This document shows, piece by piece, positions 7,432-17,146 of a stretch of DNA of 64,000 bases. The position numbers and the translations under genes were made by a program. The DNA comes from Rubrivivax sp. (GTDB lineage Bacteria; Pseudomonadota; Gammaproteobacteria; Burkholderiales; Burkholderiaceae_C), in contig JADJHR010000006.1 in assembly GCA_016707445.1 (NCBI GenBank), positions 124,001 through 188,000 of the forward strand, in the 5' to 3' direction. Each line of letters begins with the position of its first letter. Position 1 is the first letter of the stretch. The notes beneath the pieces are model-generated. The model was not told where the DNA came from and did no database searches. It saw only the letters and a list, made by a program, of their open reading frames with translations.

Positions 7432-10400
7432 TCACTTCTGCATCGCCTGCAGCTGCCTTTGTTCGAAAACATAGTCGCCACCGTCCTGGTGCCGGCCCAG
7501 CATCGAAGCCCCGTACAGCGGGCGCTGCGGTACCTGCCGCGCCACTGCGAAACGCACCTGCTCGAACACGGTGCTGCCGGGCCGCCATGACGACACGCCC
7601 TCGAGTGCTTGCATGAAGCTCCAGGCAAAGGCCGAATGGCCATTCTTGCCAGCGTCGAAGACAGGCTCATTGCCGCCCGAGGACATCACCACCGCCGTGC
7701 GCTGGCTGAGCAGCTTGGTCACGTCGGGTGCACCCCCGCTGGCGCGAATGCGCTCGCCCGAGACCAGGCTGCCCGAGAAGCAGCTGTCGGACACCAACAC
7801 GATCTGCGACGCGCCGAACTGGCCCAGCAACTTGCCGATGTCAGTGTTGGACAACCAGGTCTTGGCGTTCGACGCGCTGGCGTCCGAAGGCTGCCAGTAG
7901 CCGAGGCCGGTCTTCTCGATCAGATCGCCATGGCCCGCGTAGTAGATCGCCACCGAATCGGACGGCCCGACCACGGCCGCCAGTTCGTTGAAGGCGCGCA
8001 CGATCTCGGCCTTGCTGCCGTTGCGCACCGTCACCGACTGGTAGCCGAGCTTGCTGTCCAGCACGCCGGCCACGGCATCGGCATCGGTTACCGCGTTGTC
8101 CAGTTGCGGGATGACCTTGTCGAGGTAGACGTCGGTGCCGATCAGCAGCGCCCACTTGCGCTGGATCTGCGGCACCGCGGCGCTGATCACCGGCCGCTCG
8201 GCAGGCAGCGGGATGGTCAGCGCTTGCGCGCTGGGCGTCGGTGGAATGGACGGCACCTTGGCCAGCGCCAGTGCCGGCGCTGCCGGAACGGGTGCCGGGA
8301 CCGACAGGACCGGCGCTGGCGCGGGCGCTGCCGGCGGCGAAACGCTTGCAGGCGCCGGCGCTGATGCCGCAACGCGCAACAAGCGCTCGCGAAGTGCCGG
8401 CTTGAGGACTTCGGTGATCAGGCAGTTGCCCGCGGCGGCCTGCTCCACCGTCTGGCAGTCTGGAACGTTGGCCGCGTCGGGGTTGCGCTCGAGTTCGCGG
8501 ATCGCCTCGGCAAAGATCGATTGCTTGTACTGGTCGCGCGCGGCCAGCGCCATCGCCACGTCCTGCTGACTGGCAGTGCCGAGATCGAGCATGCGGTAGC
8601 CGACCGACGACGAACCGGTGCGTAGAACCGACAGGGCGTCCATCGTGCGACCGGCCCCGGGCGTGCTGACCACCGGCACCGGCTGCACCGCCGCCAGCAA
8701 CGTGGGTACGGTGGGCACGGTCGAGGTCGGCTCGCTGACCGCTGAGGTCCATGTCGGCGCAATCGTCAGCGCCGACACGTTGCCTGGAGCCTGCACCAGG
8801 CGGTAGTTGGGCGCGACCAGCCCCGAGCCCAGGACCGCGTAAGTGCCCACGGGCGACACTCGCGTTGCGTCGGTGCTGAAGCTGAGCTGACCGGTGCTTG
8901 CCGATGCCAACGTTTCACCGGCAATCAGGCCCTCGACCGTACCCGTCATCAGCGGCAAGGGGATGCCGAAGGGATGCACCAGGGCGCTTGCGACGTAGCT
9001 CAGCGGCGCGGGCGCGATGGCTGCCAGGGTCTGCACCGACGCCTGGGCCAGCGTGTAGTTCGCCGCGTCGGGGCCGTTCAGCGCGGTGGCCGTCGCGGTC
9101 ACCGCCTTGCGATCTCCAACGTTAGGGTCAGCGAAGCGGCCGCTGCCCGACGCCACGCTGACCTGCTCACCGGCCACCACGCCGGACAGCACGAAGTTTG
9201 CCGTTGCCGTCGTCGTGCTGCCGTCGTAGACCTTGTCGGCAGCGCTGGCCGCAGTGACGGTCAGGCCGCGCTGCGAGATCGACGCGGTGCCGCTGAAGCC
9301 GCCGGGATTGACCAGCTGGTAATTGCTGGCTCGGCCACTGCCGTCGGCCAGTGCGATGCTGCCGGTCACGGGCTTGGCGCTGCCTACCGACGCCGTGTCG
9401 AAGCGCGCCTGCGGCGCCAGCGTCAGCGTTTCGCCAGCCACCAGGCCGACGATGGCCTGCGCCGTCAGCGTGGCCGCAGTCGTGCCGTCATACGGCTTGT
9501 CGCTGGCCATCACACCTTGCACGGTGACGCTGCGTGGCAGCACGCTGGCCGTGGACTGCAGGTCGCCGCCAGCGACGGCATAGTTCGCGGCCAGGCCCCC
9601 GGCGCCATCCTGCAGCCAGGCTTGTGCGATCACGGTCTTGGCATTGCCGGCGTTGGCGTTGTCGAAGTTTGCGTCGATGCGCAGACCCAGGTTCTCACCC
9701 GGCAACAGCCCCGTCAATCCGGTGGCGCGGGTGTCGGCCAGGGTGCTGCCGTCGTAGATCTTGTCGGCCGTGCTGAGGCCCGTCACGCTGACCGGTCGCG
9801 GGGTGATGCTGGCCTGCAGCGCCGGCAGCATGTCGTTCGCCAGGCTGTAGTTGACAGCCCGGCCGCCGTTGCTGCCGTCGGTCAGCCGCACGCTGCCCAT
9901 GACGGCCTTGTCGATGCCGGCATCCTTGGTGTCGAAGCGCAGACCGTCGGACACCAGGTTCAGGGTCTGACTGCCGACCAGGCCGCTGAGCGTGCCGCTG
10001 TTGAGGGTGGCGGCCGTGTTCGCGTCGTAGACCTTGTCGTTGACGCGGGCCCCGCTAAGGGTCAGCGGCCTGGGGTTGATGTCGGCCGTGGTGTTCACCT
10101 GGCCGTCGCCTTCGAGCACGTAGTTGGCGGCCCGCCCGCCCTGCCCGTCGGCCAATGAATAGCGGCCGGTCACGGCCCTGGCCCTGCCCGCATCGGCACT
10201 GTCGAATGACACCGTGCCCGGCAGCAGGTTCAGGCTTTCGCCGGCGACCAGGCCGCCCAGGCTGGCTCCGGCCAGGGACACGGCCGGTGTGCCGTCGTAG
10301 ACCTTGTCCAAGCTGGGCAGGTCCTGCACGCTGACCGTACGCGGCAGGATGCTGGCCCTGGACTCGAGGGCGCCACCGGCGACGAGATAGTTCGTGGCCA

Positions 10401-13400
10401 GACCGCCGGTGCCATCGAGCAGCGTGGCGTTCACTGATACGGGCTTGTCGGCACCCGCGTTGGCGGTGTCGAAGCTGGATTCGAGGCGAAAGCCCAGGCT
10501 CTCGCCAGCCACCAGACCCGTCAATCCCGTCGCGCGGGTGTCGGCCAGGGCGCTGCCGTCGTAGACCTTGTCGGCTGTGTTGACACCGGTCAGCGTGACC
10601 GGCCGCGGGGTGATGCTGGCCCTCAGCGCCAGCGGCAGATCGGCCGGCAGGCTGTAGTTGCTGGCAAGCCCGCCGTTGCTGCCGTCGGCCAGACGCACGC
10701 TGCCGTTAACCGGCTTGTCGACGCCGACGTTCTTGGTATCGAAGCGCAGGTCATCGGCCAACAGGCTCAGGGTCTGGTTGCCGATCAGGCCGCCGAACAC
10801 GCCGCTGTTGATGGTGGCAGCCGTGCTGCCGTCGTAGACCTTGTCGTTGACGCTGGCCCCGGTCAGGGTCAGGGCCTTGGGCGTGATGTCGGCACTTGCA
10901 CTCACCTGGCCACCACCGTCGAGCAGGTAGTTGCTGGCCAGCCCGCCAGGCCCATCGGCCAGCGCAAAGCGACCTGTCACCGGCTTGGCACGGCCGACAT
11001 CGGCGGTGTCGAACGCCAGCGTTCCTGGCTGCAGGCTCAGGCTCTGGCCGGCCACCAGCCCTGTGATGCCGGCAGCACCGCCGAGCAACGCGGTTCGTGT
11101 GCCGTCGTAGACCTTGTCCAGCACGCGAACGTTGTCCACGCTGACTTGACGCGGCGTGATGCTGCCCACCAGGCCGGGGCCGGTTCCGGAAAAGACATAG
11201 CCGAAGACAGGCCGGTCGCTGGAGTCCAGGATCGGCGGCAGGGGGCCGCCGATCGAGACCAGCAACGGAATCTGGCTGCCCACATTCGCCGATGCGTAGC
11301 GCAGCCCCTGGAAGTCGACCGACCCGGCCAGCGAATCACCGGGCAAGAATCCGTCGAGCCAGGGCTCACCAAGGCCGGCCGAGGTGTCGGTGGTCCCGTC
11401 ATAGACCTTGGTCGCGGTCGAACCCAGTCCGCCGGAAACGGTCAGCACCGGGGTCAGGGAAAACAAGAACCCATTGCCGCTGCCGCGCACGCCGGTCCCC
11501 GGTGTTGCCGCGTACTGGGTGAAATCCTGGTCCAGACTGCCCGGTTGAAAGTTCGCGCTGTCCAGCGGATTGGTGGCGTAGATGAGCCAGCGACCGTTGG
11601 GCGCACTGAGCGTGCCCGACCCAGACAGGTTGACGAAACGAGCCGCGCTGCCCGAGCTGCCCGCAAAGGTCAGCGCATCGCCGGGCCCGGTGGCGCTGAT
11701 CCCGACCGCGTCATAGCCGATCGTGATGTCGTCGGCGCGCACGGCGATCCGGGGCGCTGCCATCTGGGGCGGGAAAAAGTAGCTGTAGTTGGTGCCGATG
11801 GCGAAGCTGTTCGCCTCGATGCTGATCGACTGTGCGGCAAACAGCCCGCCCTCGGGATGCACGCCATAGGCCGTGTACGAACCCGCGGGGTCGGCCCAGC
11901 CTTTGATGTCAATCCTGCCGGCGGTCAGGGTGCTTGGGGACGAAAAAGCATCGGTGAACACGCCATCCCGGCCCGCAACCGCGGTGGCGCCGCGCAGCGA
12001 GATCGTCCCCGCCCCGGCATCGAGCGTCGAAATGAAGTGGATATAGATGCCGTCTGCGCCCGCAAATGGAGCGCAGCCGTTGGCGCCACAGGGCCTGTTC
12101 GTGCCGGTCAGCGTGATGTTGCCGCCCCCGGTATGGATCGACGAGTCGTCGATCACGATACGGCCACCGGCATTGAACGTGACCGACAGCGGCGCTTCCG
12201 AGGTCGACACCGAGGACTGCACCATGGTGATGTCGCCATGGGCGGTCAGGGTCAGACTGACCGGCACCGCGGGTGCCGCCGAAAGGTCGGCCAGCGCAAT
12301 CTGAATGTTCCCGCTCTCGCTGTTGCTGCCTGCGGCCCCGGTGGTGATCGTGACGTTGTTGCCCGCATCCAGCGCTGCCACGATGGTGGCGCTGCTGATG
12401 CCCGCGCTGTCGTTGCTGCTGGTGAAGTCTGGATTGCCGGTGATGTTGACGTCAGAAACACCGTCACCGATCGTGATGTTGTTCGGATCGATCAGCCATT
12501 GCCCAGCGCGCCCATGGGGCGCATCGGTGCGCACGCTGGCCGGCCTTGCATCGAGCCAGCCGCCCGAGGTCTCGATGAAGCCACCGTCACCGCCGGCTGA
12601 ACCACCGCGCGCGCTGAATTGACCGAAGGCGCGGGTGGTCTCGTCGCTCCACAGGATGATGCGTCCACCGTCACCGCGCTGGCCGGCATCGGCGCGCAAC
12701 ACGGCACCTGCGTCGACATACGCGGCACGGGCATTCGGCACCGACGCATCCTTGCCCTGCAAACCGCCGCCGACCAGGATCTCGCCGCCCCCGGTGCTGC
12801 CGCTGGCACTGACATCGGCACCTGCCAGCAAGCCGACGCGCTCGCCCAGGATCTTCACCGATCCGCCCTGGCCTTGACGGCCCTCGGCAGACACCGCGCC
12901 GGCAACCAGCGTCGTGGCAGCTTGAAGCACGACCTCGCCACCGCGGCCGCCGTCAGCACTGGTACGGCTGCCCGCGGCAAGCGACAGCTGCTCCGTGGCA
13001 ACGAGGTTCACCTTTCCGCCAACCCCGCCCGCCAACTGGTCGGCGCGCACGATGCCCTGCTGGTTGACCATCGCGGCCTGCAGGTCGACGCGACCGCCCG
13101 CGGCCAGGATGCGGCCCAGGTTCATGGCCTCGCCGGCGGGCGCCGTCAGCCGCACCGCGACTTGTGGCGTGCTGCTGTCCGCCAGGTCGACCGAGGCGCC
13201 AGCGGCCAGCATCACCTGGCCGCCGTCAGCCTCGATCAGGCCTTCGTTGCGCACGCCGACGCTGCCGCCGACCAGCAGCACATGTCCGCCCAGTGTGGTG
13301 CGGATCTCGCCCTGATTGGTCACTGCGCCGGCGCCGGGGCCGCCCAGCAGGCTGTAGCGACGAGCCTGCCAATCGGCGTCGCTGATGTTGAGCGTCGACG

Positions 13401-13827
13401 CCACCAGGTTGGCCACGTCGACGCGGGCACCGGGGCCGAACATCACGCCAAAGGGGTTGACCAGCCACACGCCGCCGTTGCTGCTAAGGCGACCGGCGAT
13501 CTGGGTTGCATCGCGGCCCAGCACCCGATTGAGAACCTGGCTGGACGCACTGGGCTGCTCGAAGCGCACCGAACTGCCCGCACCGATCGAGAAGCTCTGC
13601 CAGTTCAACACCGCGTTGGCGCTGTTGCTGATCGTCATCTGCTGGCCCTGCGTGACGATCGACGCCTGGCCCTGCACCACGCTGGCGCCGCTGGGCAGCG
13701 CCTGCGCCAGCACCCACGGCGAGGTACCGCCCAGGGCCAGGGCAACGGCCAGGGCCAATCGGTTCAGGTGCAGGCGACGGGCAGGGTCTGGTTGCTGAGC
13801 CTGGGGTCGACGGTGCTTGCAGTTCAT
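7432..13827 (-). CDS. two-partner secretion exoprotein with YDG repeats and C-terminal caspase (C14) domain
   Basis: A 2131-residue giant. Residues 1-45 form an extended TPS signal peptide ending near WVLAQA; about 45-300 is the haemagglutination-activity/TPS domain (NSANAVLNWQSFSIGAG, GGVWLVNPFGVMFGPGARV). A beta-helix-like part follows, then nine YDG motifs spaced about 90 residues (roughly 809-1535), an MBG-like end piece, an Ala/Pro linker (about 1820-1880) and a caspase-type p20 domain (about 1885-2120). The catalytic pair is visible: histidine in YYAGHGD near residue 1965 and cysteine in SDSCFSGS near 2015. The ATG at 13827 is chosen; a GTG lies four codons upstream. It is preceded by tpsB, its outer-membrane transporter, on the same strand. 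It should be exported to the cell surface. Target and role are unknown; adhesion plus surface proteolysis is inference. Confidence 0.88.
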   Translation of the reverse strand: MNCKHRRPQAQQPDPARRLHLNRLALAVALALGGTSPWVLAQALPSGASVVQGQASIVTQGQQMTISNSANAVLNWQSFSIGAGSSVRFEQPSASSQVLNRVLGRDATQIAGRLSSNGGVWLVNPFGVMFGPGARVDVANLVASTLNISDADWQARRYSLLGGPGAGAVTNQGEIRTTLGGHVLLVGGSVGVRNEGLIEADGGQVMLAAGASVDLADSSTPQVAVRLTAPAGEAMNLGRILAAGGRVDLQAAMVNQQGIVRADQLAGGVGGKVNLVATEQLSLAAGSRTSADGGRGGEVVLQAATTLVAGAVSAEGRQGQGGSVKILGERVGLLAGADVSASGSTGGGEILVGGGLQGKDASVPNARAAYVDAGAVLRADAGQRGDGGRIILWSDETTRAFGQFSARGGSAGGDGGFIETSGGWLDARPASVRTDAPHGRAGQWLIDPNNITIGDGVSDVNITGNPDFTSSNDSAGISSATIVAALDAGNNVTITTGAAGSNSESGNIQIALADLSAAPAVPVSLTLTAHGDITMVQSSVSTSEAPLSVTFNAGGRIVIDDSSIHTGGGNITLTGTNRPCGANGCAPFAGADGIYIHFISTLDAGAGTISLRGATAVAGRDGVFTDAFSSPSTLTAGRIDIKGWADPAGSYTAYGVHPEGGLFAAQSISIEANSFAIGTNYSYFFPPQMAAPRIAVRADDITIGYDAVGISATGPGDALTFAGSSGSAARFVNLSGSGTLSAPNGRWLIYATNPLDSANFQPGSLDQDFTQYAATPGTGVRGSGNGFLFSLTPVLTVSGGLGSTATKVYDGTTDTSAGLGEPWLDGFLPGDSLAGSVDFQGLRYASANVGSQIPLLVSIGGPLPPILDSSDRPVFGYVFSGTGPGLVGSITPRQVSVDNVRVLDKVYDGTRTALLGGAAGITGLVAGQSLSLQPGTLAFDTADVGRAKPVTGRFALADGPGGLASNYLLDGGGQVSASADITPKALTLTGASVNDKVYDGSTAATINSGVFGGLIGNQTLSLLADDLRFDTKNVGVDKPVNGSVRLADGSNGGLASNYSLPADLPLALRASITPRPVTLTGVNTADKVYDGSALADTRATGLTGLVAGESLGFRLESSFDTANAGADKPVSVNATLLDGTGGLATNYLVAGGALESRASILPRTVSVQDLPSLDKVYDGTPAVSLAGASLGGLVAGESLNLLPGTVSFDSADAGRARAVTGRYSLADGQGGRAANYVLEGDGQVNTTADINPRPLTLSGARVNDKVYDANTAATLNSGTLSGLVGSQTLNLVSDGLRFDTKDAGIDKAVMGSVRLTDGSNGGRAVNYSLANDMLPALQASITPRPVSVTGLSTADKIYDGSTLADTRATGLTGLLPGENLGLRIDANFDNANAGNAKTVIAQAWLQDGAGGLAANYAVAGGDLQSTASVLPRSVTVQGVMASDKPYDGTTAATLTAQAIVGLVAGETLTLAPQARFDTASVGSAKPVTGSIALADGSGRASNYQLVNPGGFSGTASISQRGLTVTAASAADKVYDGSTTTATANFVLSGVVAGEQVSVASGSGRFADPNVGDRKAVTATATALNGPDAANYTLAQASVQTLAAIAPAPLSYVASALVHPFGIPLPLMTGTVEGLIAGETLASASTGQLSFSTDATRVSPVGTYAVLGSGLVAPNYRLVQAPGNVSALTIAPTWTSAVSEPTSTVPTVPTLLAAVQPVPVVSTPGAGRTMDALSVLRTGSSSVGYRMLDLGTASQQDVAMALAARDQYKQSIFAEAIRELERNPDAANVPDCQTVEQAAAGNCLITEVLKPALRERLLRVAASAPAPASVSPPAAPAPAPVLSVPAPVPAAPALALAKVPSIPPTPSAQALTIPLPAERPVISAAVPQIQRKWALLIGTDVYLDKVIPQLDNAVTDADAVAGVLDSKLGYQSVTVRNGSKAEIVRAFNELAAVVGPSDSVAIYYAGHGDLIEKTGLGYWQPSDASASNAKTWLSNTDIGKLLGQFGASQIVLVSDSCFSGSLVSGERIRASGGAPDVTKLLSQRTAVVMSSGGNEPVFDAGKNGHSAFAWSFMQALEGVSSWRPGSTVFEQVRFAVARQVPQRPLYGASMLGRHQDGGDYVFEQRQLQAMQK
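9222..11416 (-). repeat. nine YDG/MBG coding repeats, six of them as a duplicated three-module unit
   Basis: The codons for D-K-V-Y-D-G recur near plus-strand positions 9222, 9488, 9751, 10022, 10292, 10557, 10831, 11101 and 11397, a spacing of about 263-296 bp. Modules two to seven show a higher order: three different modules (A-B-C) are repeated once with a period of about 809 bp (11101 to 10292, 10831 to 10022, 10557 to 9751). For example both B modules contain VNDKVYD and LRFDTK, and both C modules contain LADTRATGLTGL. Confidence 0.85.
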
Positions 13828-13859
13828 GGCGATTCTCACGGGTCAGGGCAAACTTCGGC

Positions 13860-15461
13860 TCAGAAGCCGAGCTGCAACGCAAAGTGCGCGCGCGTGTCGC
13901 CACGCTGCGTGCGCACGACAGACTTGAGCGCATAGGCCAGGTCGAGGCGCGCACTGAAGTCGCCCCACACGTAGCGTGCACCGAGCCCGAACGACGCCGC
14001 CGAGCATTGCGAACGAATGTCCACACAAGGGGCGTCGTCGGCGTTGCGGGCCAGCCCGGCATCGACGAACAGCAGCGGGCGCAGGTCGCCGCGCCGTACT
14101 TCGCTGCTCAGCAGGCCCGGCCCTTGCAGTTCGACCGAGGCCGCCAGGCCACGATCACCGGTGAGCTCACGCTCCTCGTAACCACGAACCGACTGCGCGC
14201 CGCCCAGCCCGAACTGTTCACCGGGCACCAGCGCGTCATTCGTCCATTGCAGGTTCAGCCGGCCACGCAACTGCCAGGTGTCGGCAATCGGCATCGCCGA
14301 GGACAGGCCCACGCGCAGGGCGCTGTAGCCGGGCTTGGCGCCCAGGCGCACGGCATCGAAAGACGCCGTGCTGGTGTGCGAGCCGCCCAGGTGCAGGTTG
14401 TGGTGCAGCGACACCGAAAGCGCGGTCGGCGTCGCACCGCCGGAGCGCAAGCTGTATTCGAGCGACAGTGGCGTGACCGCCACGCTCTCGCCCGCAGGCC
14501 CGCAGGCGCCAGACGGCAGCCCGGCGATGTCGCAACGATTGAGGTAAGCCCGGTGGTCCAGCCCCAGCGTCAGTCGAGTGTCGAAATCACCCCAGCGTGG
14601 CAGATACCAGCCCGCACGCGCGCCGATCACACGGCCGCGACCGACGAAACGCAGATCACCCACCGTCGACGCCGTGGTGCCGCCATCGACGTCGGAATAG
14701 GCGAAGAAGGCGTCGATCGCCATGCGCTGCGCATACAGCGGCCAGCGGTAGCCCAGGCTCAGCACGGCAACCTGTTGCAACTCGGTCGGCGACACCTGCA
14801 GCTGTGCACCGAGCACGTCGTCGTGGCCGGTGATGCTGGCGTGCTGCCAGCCCAGGCTGGCGCGGTAGTTGCCGGTGCGGTCGTTGCCAGTGTTGTCCAG
14901 GCCCACGGTGTAGCGCTGCAGCGGCAGTTCCTGAACTTCCAGTTCGGCCTCGACCTGGCCGCTTTGCTGCCCGGGCTTGAGCAGAACCTGCACCTGCTTG
15001 GCGGGGTTCTCGTTGGCGATGCGAAGCTGGGCGTCGATCGCATGCAGACGCGGGGTGGCGCCGATCTGCAAGGCTGGCAGACTGGCCTTGATGTTCTCGT
15101 CGGAGAAGCGCTTGGCGCCCTTGACCGCAATCGCACTGAGCTTGCCTTCGACCACCACGATCGACACGATGCCGTCATGGCCGGTCTGCGGCGGCACATA
15201 GGCCACCACCGCGCCGTAGCCTTCAGCCTGGTAGAGCGCCTGCACGGCCGCTGCGGCGCGCTGCAGATCCTGCAGACTGCGCTGACCCAGCATCGGCAAC
15301 AGCACGGCGTCGACCTTGCCCGGCTCGATCAGGCTGTTGCCCGTGACCTGATAGCCGGTGACCTGCACGGTCGTCTGCGCCACCGCGGCAACTGCCGCAC
15401 AGGCCAGTACCAAGCCAGCGGCCTGTTTCCACATCGGCCCGCAGGCCCGTACAACCGACAT
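13860..15461 (-). CDS. two-partner secretion outer-membrane transporter TpsB (FhaC/ShlB family)
   Basis: A 533-residue protein with a signal peptide (MWKQAAGLVLACAAVAAVAQ region), two POTRA-like parts (about residues 35-110 with VTGYQVTGNSLI, then 110-180 with VVVEGKLSAIAVKGAKRFS) and a C-terminal ShlB/FhaC beta-barrel. The barrel shows GEQFGLGGAQSVRGYEERE, the conserved VRGY motif of the plug/L6 loop, and ends in an aromatic F (ALQLGF) as outer-membrane barrels do. The ATG at 15461 has AGGAGA five bases upstream. It lies 32 bp before tpsA, so it is almost certainly the exporter of that protein. The pair sits between the two arms of the T6SS locus. Confidence 0.92.
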   Translation of the reverse strand: MSVVRACGPMWKQAAGLVLACAAVAAVAQTTVQVTGYQVTGNSLIEPGKVDAVLLPMLGQRSLQDLQRAAAAVQALYQAEGYGAVVAYVPPQTGHDGIVSIVVVEGKLSAIAVKGAKRFSDENIKASLPALQIGATPRLHAIDAQLRIANENPAKQVQVLLKPGQQSGQVEAELEVQELPLQRYTVGLDNTGNDRTGNYRASLGWQHASITGHDDVLGAQLQVSPTELQQVAVLSLGYRWPLYAQRMAIDAFFAYSDVDGGTTASTVGDLRFVGRGRVIGARAGWYLPRWGDFDTRLTLGLDHRAYLNRCDIAGLPSGACGPAGESVAVTPLSLEYSLRSGGATPTALSVSLHHNLHLGGSHTSTASFDAVRLGAKPGYSALRVGLSSAMPIADTWQLRGRLNLQWTNDALVPGEQFGLGGAQSVRGYEERELTGDRGLAASVELQGPGLLSSEVRRGDLRPLLFVDAGLARNADDAPCVDIRSQCSAASFGLGARYVWGDFSARLDLAYALKSVVRTQRGDTRAHFALQLGF

Positions 15462-15778
15462 CGAATCTCCTGAATGCGCACACGTCCTGCGAACACGCCG
15501 AACGCCAGCGTATGGCAGCACGAGCCTGGACCAAAGCGCCAGAAATGCCATCCAACGAATTGGGGAGTGTGGGGCCGAACCGTCAAGACCGCACAGCAGC
15601 AACCCACCAAGACGATGGATCATCATGCCTTCGCGGGCTGCGCTTGCCAACGTGAGCATTCACAACCGGTTTACTCCGTGGCCCCGATGCGGCACCCTTG
15701 CGGTACCCTACGCCGCCCTTCTTCGGCGCGTCGGGGGGCCTTCTTTCAACGCGCCAGACCACGACCTTCCAACACACC
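15462..15778. promoter_or_regulatory. divergent intergenic region between tpsB and tssK
   Basis: 317 bp without a credible gene separate tpsB (minus) from tssK (plus). It must carry the promoters of the tps pair and of the right T6SS arm, but I could not identify convincing -35/-10 or sigma-54 elements by eye. The only firm signal is the AGGAGA ribosome site of tpsB at the left border. tssK itself has no strong ribosome site. Confidence 0.4.
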
Positions 15779-17113
15779 ATGACTTGGCAAAACAAGGTCC
15801 TGTGGACAGAGGGCATGTTCCTCCAGCCGCAGCATTTCCAGCAGCAGGATCGGGCCGCCCTGCGACAGCTGCACGCCCGCGTTTCGGCCAGCACCACCTA
15901 CGGCGCCGGCTTCTCCACGCTGCAGATCGACCGCGCCGCGCTCGAACAAGGCTTGTTCGCGATTGCCTCGGCCAGCGGTGTGCTGCCCGACGGCACGCCA
16001 TTCGACATCCCCGGAGTCGACGCGGCACCGCCGGCACTGAAGGTGCCCACCGATGTGCGTGACGAAATGCTGTTTCTTGCCGTTGCACTTTCGCGCCCCG
16101 GTGTGGCGGAAAGTGACGTCGAAGGTGGCAACAGCTCGATGCCGCCACGCTACGTGTCCGCCGACGTCGAGGTGGCCGACGCCGAAGCCGTGAGCCTGCG
16201 CCAGGCACCGATCCAGGTCGGCCGGCTCAACCTGCGCCTGGTGCTCGCCCGCGACAGCAACGAGGGCTACACCACGCTGGGTGTCGCGCGACTGCTGGAG
16301 CTGACCTCGGGCGGCCCGGTGGCGATCGACGACCAGTACGTTGCGCCGATGCTGCATGCACCCTCGCATGCCGTGCTCGACGGCTACCTGCGCGAACTGC
16401 TGGGCCTGCTGCACCAGCGCGGCGATACCCTGGCCTCGCTGCTGACACAGCCGGGCCGTTCGGGCGTCGGCGAAATCGTCGACTTCCTGTTCCTGCAGAG
16501 CATCAACCGCCACGAGCCGCTGTTCAATCATGCGCGTCGCCTGCCCGTGCTGCACCCCGAGCGGCTGTACACGATGATGCTGCAACTGGCAGGCGAGTTG
16601 GCCACCTACCGTGAAGGCCGCCGCCCGCCGGCCTACCCCGACTACAGCCACGACGACCTGGCCAGTTGCTATCGCCTCGTGATGACCGACCTGCGGCTGT
16701 CGCTGTCGGCCGTGATCGAACGGCGTGCCATCCCGATCGAGCTGCAGATGCGCAAGTACGGCGTTCGCGTGGCCATCATTGCCGACATCGAACTGCAGCG
16801 CAACGCCAGCTTCGTGCTCGCCGCGTCGGCGCAGATGCCCACCGAATCCCTGCGCGCGCGGTTGCCGGCACTGGCCAAGATCGGCCCGGCCGAACAGATC
16901 CGCGCGATCGTGGTCGATCAGGTCTACGGCATCCCGCTGCGGCCGATGCCGGTGGCACCGCCGGGCATTCCGTACCACGCCGGGTTCGCGTACTTCGAGC
17001 TGGAGACCCGCGGCAGCGATTTGTGGAAACAACTCGAAGCCTCGGGCGGTCTGGCCATCCACATCGCAGGCGATTTTCCCGGGCTCGAGCTCGAACTGTG
17101 GGCGGTGCGCTGA
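15779..17113 (+). CDS. tssK: T6SS baseplate protein TssK (ImpJ/VasE)
   Basis: A 444-residue TssK. It starts MTWQNKVLWTEGMFLQPQHF, the hallmark N-terminus of the family, and continues with ARHxY-type segments, LLELTSGGPVAIDDQYVAP, and the C-terminal PYHAGFAYFELETRGSDLW followed by HIAGDFPGLELELWAV. TssK links the baseplate to the TssL-TssM membrane complex and resembles phage receptor-binding proteins. I used the ATG at 15779 because homologues begin MxWxNKVxW; the open frame extends 27 codons further up without homology-like sequence. It opens the right arm of the locus and is followed by tssL after 33 bp. Confidence 0.96.
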   Translation: MTWQNKVLWTEGMFLQPQHFQQQDRAALRQLHARVSASTTYGAGFSTLQIDRAALEQGLFAIASASGVLPDGTPFDIPGVDAAPPALKVPTDVRDEMLFLAVALSRPGVAESDVEGGNSSMPPRYVSADVEVADAEAVSLRQAPIQVGRLNLRLVLARDSNEGYTTLGVARLLELTSGGPVAIDDQYVAPMLHAPSHAVLDGYLRELLGLLHQRGDTLASLLTQPGRSGVGEIVDFLFLQSINRHEPLFNHARRLPVLHPERLYTMMLQLAGELATYREGRRPPAYPDYSHDDLASCYRLVMTDLRLSLSAVIERRAIPIELQMRKYGVRVAIIADIELQRNASFVLAASAQMPTESLRARLPALAKIGPAEQIRAIVVDQVYGIPLRPMPVAPPGIPYHAGFAYFELETRGSDLWKQLEASGGLAIHIAGDFPGLELELWAVR

Positions 17114-17146
17114 TGCGCGCCTGCTGCGGCAGCACCTGAGGGCGAC

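Noticed and set aside
9222..11416. Regular repeats as a CRISPR array
   Set aside because: The period is about 270 bp, the units are coding and diverged, and there are no short identical repeats with unique spacers.
11146..13935. Long plus-strand open frames antisense to the TPS exoprotein (484 and 438 codons)
   Set aside because: They are arginine/histidine/alanine-rich with no domain-like segments and lie fully opposite a clear domain-bearing gene; in GC-rich DNA such antisense frames are expected.
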